This document shows positions 35,675-45,400 of a DNA stretch of 64,000 nt, piece after piece (positions within the stretch are counted from its first letter, which is position 1; each line of letters starts with the position of its first letter). Below the pieces are notes generated by a model. The model searched no databases, was not told where the DNA came from, and saw nothing but the letters and a program-made list of their open reading frames with translations. The position numbers were made by a program, and so were the translations under genes. Origin of the DNA: Prevotella sp. MGM1 (GTDB lineage Bacteria; Bacteroidota; Bacteroidia; Bacteroidales; Bacteroidaceae); NCBI RefSeq assembly GCF_002933775.1, contig NZ_BEWV01000203.1, forward strand, positions 1 to 64,000, in the 5' to 3' direction.

Positions 35675-37096
35675 TTACTTTTTGTTTTCAACCAGTCTTA
35701 CTCCCGTGAGCTTCAGTTGGGCGGTTTTTTCGTCGATGTCCAGCCCCGTCTTGTCGTATACGAATGTGCTGTTGTCTATCGTTATGCCGTGTACGCAGTC
35801 CAGACCCTCGATACCTTTAGCCGCTATTGCCGTCTTGGCACCTCGGCATATAATGTCAGATATATGGATGTCGGTAAATTCAGGCACTTTTTCTAATTTC
35901 TGATGACTTGCCTTGCCGTCGTCTTTCGCTCCGGCCGGCCGGTTCACGTAGTCGCATTGGAATATTATTCCCTCGCCTGTGATGTCGGTCATTACGATGT
36001 TGCTTATATATATGTCTTCCGTCTTACCGCCACGGCCTATTCCGCTCTTGAACCGCAGGCCCGTTTCCGTGCCGGCGAACCGGCAGTTACGTACTACGAT
36101 ACGCTTCATTCCGCAAATGTCCTCGCTGCCGATCACAAATCCGCCGTGGGCGTTAAACACCGTGTTGTTTTCTATCACTATGTCCTCGCAACCGTTCACG
36201 AGCGCGCCATCTTTATAGTCGCCGCTTTTCATGCATAATCCGTCGTCGCCTGCATCCACCGTGCAGTTGACTATCAGTGCCCGGTGACAGTCGCTCAAGT
36301 CTATGGCATCGCCGTTCTGCGCATTCCACGGACAGCGCACCGTGATGCCGTCAATGATTATGTTGCGGCTGTTGAACGGATGTACGTGAAATTTCGGTGA
36401 GTTCTGTATTGTCACTCCTTTCAGCATCACGTTCTCGCAGTGGTTAATCCTGAAGATGTCGTTACGCTTGCTTTCCTGCTTCTCGGGTGTGTCGGCTATG
36501 TTCGCATAGCCAGACTTCATGTCCCACGGATACCACAGGCTGCCGTTCTGGCGCTCCACACCGCCCATGGCCTTAAACCGCTTCCACTCCGTATCGCTCA
36601 CCTTGCCGCGCTTTACCGGCCGCCACTGTGCTCCGTTACCGTCTATAATTCCCTCGCCCGTGATGCTTATGTTCTTGCACCGTGTGGCTCCTATGCATGG
36701 CAGCACACGTCCCGCTTTAGGGTTCTTGTCTATGTAAAGTGTCTTGTCCGGTGAGAAATATATGATTGCGTTCTTCTCTATATGCAGGTCAATGTTGCTT
36801 TTCAGTGCAATGGGACCTGTCAGCCAGATGCCCTGCGGCACGGTCAGGTGCCCGCCACCTTTTGCCGCCAGCGCGTCAATGGCTTTGGCGAAAGCCTCCG
36901 TGTTCAGTGCCACGCCGTCGCCCACACCGCCGAAATCCTCGATACTCACTGTGTTTGAAGGTATGGTGAACTCGGCTACTTGGTTTACTTTCACCGGTAG
37001 GTTCTGGTAATACTTTCCGTAGTCGGCCATAGCCGGAGAAGAGAACATGAGGGATAGCGCCATCAGTCCTGTTATTAATGCTTTTTTCTTTTTCAT
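35675..37096 (-). CDS. glycoside hydrolase family 28 (polygalacturonase-type)
   Basis: A 473-residue exported enzyme with signal peptide MKKKKALITGLMALSLMFSS and cleavage after AMA. A Pectate_lyase_3-like start (SIEDFGGVGDGVALNTEAFA) leads into the right-handed beta-helix. The GH28 catalytic motifs are present: NGDAIDLSDC (N-x-D), DDGLCMKSG (the paired Asp), HGGFVIGSE (the G-H-G equivalent) and LRFKSGIGRGG (the RIK equivalent). It should hydrolyse galacturonan or rhamnogalacturonan side structures. No SusC/D or sulfatase neighbours are in view, so it is not part of a visible utilisation locus. Confidence 0.9.
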   Translation of the reverse strand: MKKKKALITGLMALSLMFSSPAMADYGKYYQNLPVKVNQVAEFTIPSNTVSIEDFGGVGDGVALNTEAFAKAIDALAAKGGGHLTVPQGIWLTGPIALKSNIDLHIEKNAIIYFSPDKTLYIDKNPKAGRVLPCIGATRCKNISITGEGIIDGNGAQWRPVKRGKVSDTEWKRFKAMGGVERQNGSLWYPWDMKSGYANIADTPEKQESKRNDIFRINHCENVMLKGVTIQNSPKFHVHPFNSRNIIIDGITVRCPWNAQNGDAIDLSDCHRALIVNCTVDAGDDGLCMKSGDYKDGALVNGCEDIVIENNTVFNAHGGFVIGSEDICGMKRIVVRNCRFAGTETGLRFKSGIGRGGKTEDIYISNIVMTDITGEGIIFQCDYVNRPAGAKDDGKASHQKLEKVPEFTDIHISDIICRGAKTAIAAKGIEGLDCVHGITIDNSTFVYDKTGLDIDEKTAQLKLTGVRLVENKK

Positions 37097-37532
37097 TGTC
37101 TTTTTTTGTTTTATGATTTGTTTCGTATTCCGTTTGAGGCCGTGCAGCCTGTTTGTTGATGGTTTCTGTTTTTTCGAAAGATGGGCAATGTCCTTTTGTG
37201 GATGAATGGATTTTTAATTATCCGCCGGACGTTTTCTTATGTGAGTTCTTAATACGCCTTATATTACTGCCGATATGCTTTGGGGATTACGGCATCTGTT
37301 GTTTTTGACCTGTAGGTCGTCGGTTTGCAATCCGCTGCAAACTTAATTAAAAAATATGATAAATCGTATAACATTATCTTTTTTTGCTTTTATAAACAAT
37401 CTGTAATTGTACAAGTTTGTTGTTGAAATCTATGTCATGACATGGATTTTAAGCTCCATTGTATAATGACCATAATAAACTAAACAGAGCGCAGTCATTT
37501 CATTATGGATAAATTATAATTACAGAAAAATA
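37097..37532. other. AT-rich intergenic region upstream of the GH28 gene
   Basis: There is no gene here. On the minus strand TAAGTTTG (37338-37345) fits a -7 box, which would give the GH28 mRNA a leader of about 230 bases. Overlapping it, GTTTGCA / TGCAAAC (about 37324-37343) forms a 7-bp inverted repeat that could be an operator. Both are weak. Confidence 0.35.
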
Positions 37533-37568
37533 TAAAGCAGTCGCAGAGATATTTCTGCGACTGCTTTA
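37533..37568. terminator. terminator downstream of ddh
   Basis: TAAAGCAGTCGCAGA / TCTGCGACTGCTTTA, a 15-bp stem with a 6-base loop, located 40 bases past the end of the minus-strand ddh gene. Confidence 0.7.
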
Positions 37569-37609
37569 ATATAAATAGACAGCGTCTTGGCCTCAATTTT
37601 ATCCTCTTT

Positions 37610-38509
37610 TTATACCAGATGTGCGATGAGCTCCTCGCGGCTTCCGGGCAACATGTCTACCACAGGAAGTTCTATCATCGTATAGCATCCGGGCTGTTGT
37701 CTAAGCGACGCGCGGGCTACGTTGACAAGTACTTGAGCTGTCAGTGCGGGGTTGTTGATGCTCATGTTGAACTCGAAACGCTGATTTTGTGTGGTTCCGC
37801 TGACACCCTTGCGCACGAGGTGCACGCCGTGTCCCATGTCGCGTACAGCGTCTACCGACTCAACAGCGAAAACGTGTGTCTCGTCGCTGGCGAAATACGG
37901 GTCGGCCTTGATTGCCTTTGTCACCTCGTCGAGGCTTGCGCCATCCTCGAGTTCAACGTATACCATACGGCGGTGTATACCCTCGCCGAGCGGAATGGTC
38001 ATTGAAAGGGCGTTCCTGACGCCTTCTTTCGAGCGCACGCAGACACTGTGTCCCATGGACATGCCCGGGCCGAAATTGGTATACGACAATCCTTTCGGTG
38101 CGAGACTCTGCATCAGTGTGCGCACGATTGAGTCTGAGCCCGGATCCCATCCGGCGGCAATCACAGCCACAGTGCCATTCTGTCTGCACACTTCCATGAG
38201 ATTGGCGCGGTACTCTACGATGCCTCCGTGTATGTCGAAACTGTCTACCGTGTTTATTCCTAACGGTAATATCTTTTTTGCATATTCCTCACAACTGCGT
38301 GTCGGGGTAGCAAGTATCGCTACATCTACGTCTTTTAATTCTGTGATATCTTTGACCACATCGTAGTTTGCCAGTTCGGCCGGTTTGTTCTCAGCCCCGT
38401 TACGGCGCACTACGCCTGCCAGTTCAAAATCTTCCGAAGCCTCTATTGCCTGTACTGTGTATTGTCCGATGTTGCCGTAGCCTACCACGGCCGCTCTTAT
38501 CTTTTTCAT
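37610..38509 (-). CDS. ddh: meso-diaminopimelate D-dehydrogenase
   Basis: NADPH-dependent reductive amination of tetrahydrodipicolinate to meso-diaminopimelate, a one-step shortcut in lysine and peptidoglycan synthesis. The 299-residue protein has the Rossmann start IRAAVVGYGNIGQYTVQAIE, the VVRRNG and AILATPTRSCEEYA segments, AAGWDPGSDSIVRTLMQSLA, and NFGPGMSMGHSVCVRSKEGV, all characteristic of Ddh. Confidence 0.93.
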   Translation of the reverse strand: MKKIRAAVVGYGNIGQYTVQAIEASEDFELAGVVRRNGAENKPAELANYDVVKDITELKDVDVAILATPTRSCEEYAKKILPLGINTVDSFDIHGGIVEYRANLMEVCRQNGTVAVIAAGWDPGSDSIVRTLMQSLAPKGLSYTNFGPGMSMGHSVCVRSKEGVRNALSMTIPLGEGIHRRMVYVELEDGASLDEVTKAIKADPYFASDETHVFAVESVDAVRDMGHGVHLVRKGVSGTTQNQRFEFNMSINNPALTAQVLVNVARASLRQQPGCYTMIELPVVDMLPGSREELIAHLV

Positions 38510-38549
38510 GTTCGTATTGTTGTTTGATGTTTATACTTCTTTTACTGTG

Positions 38550-38557
38550 CAAAAATA
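38550..38557 (-). promoter_or_regulatory. -7 box of ddh
   Basis: TATTTTTG on the minus strand, 40 bases upstream of the ddh ATG. Confidence 0.5.
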
Positions 38558-38831
38558 CGTATTTTACCGCAGAAACCGTAATGAATAAGCACTTAAAAAT
38601 AAAGGTGCGGATTGTTTTGTTTTAATTTGTTGCTGTTGTGTGGTGTTTCTGTTATAATTCGTGTTTATAATAATCTTATTGATTTCATATCCGAACTGTT
38701 GGCTTGCGTGGTCGGTATAAAGGCCTTTTGTGCTCTTTAAAGTCTCTTTTCCAACTTTCGCTGTATGGCGATACAATAAAAAGACGGGTGATGTCGTTTA
38801 AAGAAATGTATATATACGTAAAATTATAATA
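38558..38831. other. intergenic region between ddh and ruvA
   Basis: About 270 bases without a supported gene. I find no clear TAnnTTTG box for ruvA here. Confidence 0.4.
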
Positions 38832-39434
38832 ATGATAGAATACATCAAAGGCGAGCTTACAGAGCTTAGCCCCGCTCTTGCCACGATTGAGACGGGCGGG
38901 GTGGGATACGGTCTGAGTATCTCTCTCAATACTTATAGTGCCATTCAGGGCAAGCACGATGTTAAGTTATATGTGTATGAAGCCATACGTGAGGACGCCC
39001 ACGTGCTTTACGGGTTTGCCGCGAAGAAAGAGCGTGAGCTGTTCGAGTTGCTTATCAGCGTGTCCGGTGTGGGGGCCAATACCGCCCGCATGGTGCTCTC
39101 GTCACTAAGTCCTTCGGAACTGTGTGACAGCATATCCACTGGCAATGAGCGGATGATTAAATCCGTGAAAGGAATAGGTCTTAAGACGGCACAGCGCATC
39201 ATAGTGGATTTGCGCGACAAGATAGTGGCTCTCGGCATCACGGGTGAAATACCTGTGGGCGGCACCGTTACGGCTCCTGTTGACAATAAGGTGAAAGATG
39301 AGGCTGTTGGTGCACTCACGATGCTTGGTTTCGCACCTGCGCCATCGCAGAAAGTGGTGCTGCAAATACTCGAAGCCAACCCTGACGCTCCGGTGGAGAT
39401 GGTGGTCAAGCTGGCTTTGAAACAGATAAAATAA
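38832..39434 (+). CDS. ruvA: Holliday junction branch migration protein RuvA
   Basis: A 200-residue DNA-binding subunit that loads RuvB on Holliday junctions. It has an N-terminal OB fold ([20 protein letters not shown]), two helix-hairpin-helix motifs ([20 protein letters not shown] and [20 protein letters not shown]) and the flexible linker before domain III ([20 protein letters not shown]). sprA begins 33 bases downstream, a ruvA-sprA order common in Bacteroidetes. Confidence 0.95.
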   Translation: MIEYIKGELTELSPALATIETGGVGYGLSISLNTYSAIQGKHDVKLYVYEAIREDAHVLYGFAAKKERELFELLISVSGVGANTARMVLSSLSPSELCDSISTGNERMIKSVKGIGLKTAQRIIVDLRDKIVALGITGEIPVGGTVTAPVDNKVKDEAVGALTMLGFAPAPSQKVVLQILEANPDAPVEMVVKLALKQIK

Positions 39435-39467
39435 TGATTGTAAACCGGAATAGCGAGCGACAGTAAC

Positions 39468-42400
39468 GTGAGACTTAACAGGCGTAAAATAGCGTTCTAT
39501 ATACTTACGGCCCTGTTCGGTATAGGTGCGATAGCCATGCCGCAGGACGACAAGACGGGGGCAAGGAAGCCTGCGCCCAAGGCGCAGCCCAAGCTGATTG
39601 TCGAGGATGAGGCCATTCCCGATTCATTGTTGCATCCGCGGTGGAAGATAAAGAAAACGGCTCCGATGCTTGTCGCTGATCTCGATTCGTCCGCACTCGA
39701 CTTGAAGATGCCCGACAACATAAGGCAGGAAGTGATATACGACGATTCGCTCGATCTGTATTTTGTGGGCTCCAAGATAGGCGACTCATATCTGAACACG
39801 CCTGTGCTGATGACTCCCGAGGAGTATCGCCGATGGAGCGAGAGGCGTGCCATGCAGGAGTTCTTCCGCAAGAAAGACGCAGAGAATGTAGCGGCAAAAG
39901 GCAAGGAGAAGTTCTCTTTCTCTGATATGAAATTCGAGTTGGGGCCGGCCGAGAAGATTTTCGGCCCGGGCGGAGTGCGCATAAAGACGCAAGGAACGGC
40001 TGAACTTAAAGTGGGAGCTAATTTCAAGAGCATTGACAACCCGTCGTTGCCGATAAGAAATCGCAAGACAAAGGCTTTTGACTTCGACGAGAAGATAAAC
40101 CTCAGTCTTAACGGTAAGGTGGGAGACAAGGTAAACATGAACCTGAACTACAATACTGACGCCACATTTGACTTCGACTCTAAGAACATCAAGCTGAGAT
40201 ATGAGGGTAAGGAAGACGAGATTATAAAGTTGGTAGAGGCAGGAAATGTGAATTTCCCGTCCAACTCGTCTCTTATCAAGGGAGCAAGCTCACTTTTCGG
40301 AGTGCGTACGGACATGCAGTTCGGAAAGTTGAAATTACAGACGGTGCTGTCGCAGAAAAACTCAACGACCAAAAGCGTATCGTCTCGCGGAGGCACGCAA
40401 CTCACTCCTTTTGAGATAAACGTGGCTAACTATGAGGAAAACCGCCACTTCTTCCTCGGACATTATTTCCGTGAACGGTATGACAAAGCCATGTCTACAC
40501 TGCCCAACATCACTACCGGAGTGAAGATAACGCGTGTCGAAGTGTGGGCAACCAACAAGACGGGAACCACGAGCAATACTCGAAACATCGTGGCACTGAC
40601 AGATCTTGGAGAGGGACGTAACGTGAAAAATCCACTGTGGGGTGGTGCGGGAGACGTGGCGCCGTCAAACGGAGCCAATACGGAATACTACGCCATGACA
40701 CATGATTATGTTGCGGCAAGAGACATAGACCAGACCAATACAGTGCTCGATGCCATAGGGGGATTTGTGGGCGGAGTGGACTATGAGAAGGTGCAGAGCG
40801 CCCGCTTGCTGTCACCTTCCGAGTATACGGTGAACACCGCCCTCGGATATATATCATTAAAGACAACGCTGCAAACGGATCAAGTGCTCGCCGTGGCATA
40901 TGAATACACTCTCAACGGACAGACATTTCAGGTGGGAGAGTTCGCCTCGGACAATACAAACACCGGCGAGGCCATCTTTGTGAAGTCGCTTAAAAACACA
41001 AGCAACAATCCGATGATGGGAAACTGGCGGCTGATGATGAAAAACGTATACTTTCTTGCTTCTACGGTTGAGAAGACCAAATTCCGTCTTGACGTCAAAT
41101 ATCAGAGCGACACATCGGGAGTATATCTGACGTATATCCCCGAACAGCAGGTAAAGGACAAGACTCTTATCAAGGTACTGGGCGCTGACCGGCTCGATAA
41201 TAACAACAAACCGCACTCAAACGGATACTTCGACTTTGTAGAAGGATATACGGTGAGCAACGGCCGTGTGTTCTTTCCTGCAGCCGAACCGTTCGGAAGT
41301 TATCTGCGCACATATCTTATAAGTGCTGGAGTCCCGGCCGCCACGGCAGACAAATATGCGTTTACGGAACTGTATGACACCACTAAGACAGCTGCGAGAC
41401 AGATAGCGGAGAAAAACAAATACGTGCTGATGGGACAGTACAAAGGAACGTCGGCAAACGTGATTTCGCTCGGGGCGTATAATGTTCCGCAGGGATCGGT
41501 GGTGGTGACGGCCGGTGGAGTGGTGCTCACGGAAGGTGCCGACTACACCGTCGACTACTCTGCCGGTGAGGTGACGATACTCAACCAGAGCATCATCGAT
41601 GCCGGAACGTCGGTAAATGTAAGTCTTGAAAGTAACACAGACTATGGCATGCAGCGCAAGACAATGTTCGGGCTGAACTGGGAATATGACATAACGAAAG
41701 ATTTCCAGATAGGCGGAACGTTCCAACGGCTTTCCGAACAGACCCTCACGTCGAAAGTGACAATGGGTTCGGAACCGCTGAATAATATTCTGTGGGGATT
41801 TAATCTCAACTGGAAAAAGGAGAGCCAGTGGCTCACCAACATGCTCGACAAGATACCTTTCCTGCACTGCACGCAACCGTCGCAAATATCGTTTACAGGT
41901 GAGTTTGCGCAACTCATTGCCGGACAGGCAGGCGGTACGCAGGACAATGCGTCGTATATAGACGATTTCGAGAACACGAAGAACGGCATAGACGTATCTG
42001 AGCCGAAGTCGTGGGTATTGTCGAGTGTACCTTCACTTTTCCCGGAACATAGCGACAAGACGGGCCTTACAAGCGGGTTCAACCGTTCGTTGCTTGCATG
42101 GTATACCATTGATCCTTTGTTCACGTACCGCAGCAGTTCTCTGACGCCGGCCCATATCAAGAGCGATCTTAACCAACTGTCAAACCATTATGTGCGTGAG
42201 GTCTATGTAAGCGAGCTTTATCCGAACCGTGATCAGAGTTCATACAACGGAGCCACGTCCACTCTTCCAATTCTCAATCTTGCATATTACCCCAATGAAC
42301 GCGGACCGTATAATTTCTCTACGGCGGTCAATCCCGATGGAACGGTGCAGAACCCGATGGCAAAATGGGGCGGTATGATGCGCAAGCTCGATACCAATGA

Positions 42401-45400
42401 TTTTGAAGCCGCCAACATCGAGTATATAGAGTTCTGGCTGCTCGACCCTTTCATATATTCCCGTATAAACGGAGATGCCTCATCGCATGGCGGAGATCTG
42501 TATATAAATCTTGGTGAGGTGAGCGAGGATGTGCTGCGAGACGGCAAGAAATTCTATGAAAGCGGTATGCCGGTGGACGGATCCGGCAGTTTCACCACAA
42601 CGCAGTGGGGAAAGATACCTGTGCAGGCCACACAGACTTATGCTTTTGCCACCACACCGGGTTCACGCGCTTTGCAGGATGTAGGTCTCAACGGACTTAA
42701 TGATGAGGAGGAGCGGAACTTCGCTCCGTATGCCGATTTCAATACCTTTGTAGGAACATTGGCAAACGACAGTGTGCGTAAAGCATGGACAGACGATCCG
42801 GCAAATGATGATTATCATTATTTCAGAGGCAGCGACCTCGATGGCCGTAAAGCATCTATTCTCGAACGATACAAGCGGATAAACAACCCGCAAGGAAACT
42901 CGCCCGACAACGACGGGAACAACGAGAGTTACGACACATCGTATAAGACGATGCCGGACGTTGAGGATATAAACCAGGATTATACGCTGAACGAATATGA
43001 GCGGTATTATCAGTATAAGGTAAGTATACGCCCGGAAGACATAAACGAGAACAATATAGGACAGAATTATATCACGGATGTGCGCCGTTATACAGCTTCT
43101 CTGCGTAATGGAAACAAAGAGACCGTGAACTGGTATAAGTTTCGTATCCCGGTGAATGCGGCCGATAAAGAGCGCATAGGGTCGATAAACGACTTTACCT
43201 CGATACGTTTCATGAGAATGTTTCTTACCGGTTTTGAGAAGCCCGTAATATTGCGTTTCGGAAGTCTTGACCTTGTTCGCGGAGAATGGCGCATGTACGA
43301 GCAGAACCTGAGCAACACGGCATCGAGTAACAGCGGTACGCTTGAGGTCAGTGCGGTGAATATAGAGGAGTATAACGACAAGCAACCGGTGAACTATGTG
43401 CTTCCGCCGGGTATCAGCCGTGTTACCGACCCGTCTCAACCGCAGCTTGTGGAAAGTAACGAGCAGGCGATGAACCTCACCGTCAAGAACCTGTCAAAGA
43501 ACGAGGCTAAGGCCGTATATAAGAATACCAATCTCGATTTGCGTCAATATAAGCGGTTGCAAATGTTCGTGCATGCCAACAGTTTCATGCAGAACACCAC
43601 CAATTTGCAGAATGACCAGCTTGCGCTTTTTGTTCGTCTGGGCAGTGACTATAAGAACAACTATTATGAGTATGAGATACCTTTGAAACTGACTCCCGAA
43701 CGGCAGTACAGCATGTCGGCTGAGGAGAGACGCATAGTGTGGCCGGAAGAGAACATGCTTGATATAGATCTTTCTCTCTTTACTGCCTTGAAGAAAGCCC
43801 GGAACAGAGCCAAATCAGCCGGTGGGGCATCGTATACGGCGGTGTTCTCCGATTATGACGCTAACCGTCCTAACAACAAAGTCAGTGTGATGGGAAATCC
43901 GTCGCTCGGAGAGGTGAAGACAATGATGATAGGTGTGCGCAATATTTCCTCATCGGAGAAGTCGGGAGAGGTATGGGTTAACGAACTGCGACTGCTTGAA
44001 TTCAACAACAAGGGAGGGTGGGCCGCATCGGGAGCGCTGAACATGCAACTGTCGGATTTCGGTACGGTGAACCTTACAGGCAAGATGATTACCGAGGGGT
44101 TTGGCGGAATCGAGGAAGGACTGGCGCAGCGATCTACCGATGATTATAAGACATACAGCCTCACGGCCAATCTCGAACTGGGTAAGTTTTTCCCTGACAA
44201 GGCAAAGGTCACAGCGCCGTTATACTACTCAGTGACTAAGGAAGAGACAAGGCCGAAGTATAATCCGCTCGATACCGATATGCTGCTGGATGACGCTCTT
44301 GAGGCAACCGCTGACAAGCATGAGCGTGACTCGATAGAATCGATAGCTGTTACGAAAACGACGAACACCAACTTCTCGTTGTCGAACGTTCGTGTGGGTA
44401 TCAAGACAAAGCGTCATCCCATGCCGTATGACCCGGCAAACTTCTCTTTCAGTTACAGTCATTCGCACAGATACACATCGGGCGAGACGACGATATATGA
44501 GAAAGAAGACCAATGGAGAGGCTCTGTGAACTATAATTACACCCCTGTCTATAAACCGTATGAGCCATTCAAGAAATTGAAGGGAAAGAGCAAATGGCTC
44601 AATTTCCCCAAAGCCATAGGCATAAATTACCTGCCCCAAAGTGTTTCGTTCAACAGTGAGATGATACGTAATTACTATGAGTTGCAGGAGAGGGACCTCG
44701 AAAGTATCGAAGGCTCAAAACTTCCGCTGACGTTCAGCGAGCAGTTCTTGTGGAACCGGGAATTCTCTTTGAGGTGGGATTTGACGAAAAATCTGCACAT
44801 GAACTTCCAGTCGGCTACACATGCACAGATAGAAGAGCCTTATACTCCGGTAAACAAGGACCTTTATCCCGAGCGTTATCAGGCGTGGAAAGACTCTGTG
44901 AAGCACAGTATAAGAAATCTTGGTACGCCGCTTGATTACCAGCAGTCGTTCACGGCATCTTATCAATTGCCGCTCAACAAGTTGCCGATATTTGATTGGC
45001 TCAATGCCGATGCATCATATACGGCTACTTATTCGTGGATAAGAGGTACGGAACTTGATGACGGAACGTCTCTTGGAAACACAATATCGAACAACCGCAA
45101 TCTCAACATCAATTCTACGTTTAACATGGAGACGCTGTACAATCACGTTCCGTTCCTTAAAAAGGCGAACGAGCGGTTTAACAAGCGTACAAGAGTGCAG
45201 CCTGCCAGAAAAGTAAAGAAACCGGCGGCAACCCAGAAGACGACTGACAATAAGGATAAAAAGGGAGGAACGGACGGTAAAAAGGAGGAGACGAAAGAGC
45301 AAAAAGAACTGCCGAAAAACAAGAATACATATCAGCGTGAGCTTACGCTCGTGCCTGATACGACAATGACAGTGTCGCACAATAAGAAGAGCAAACGACT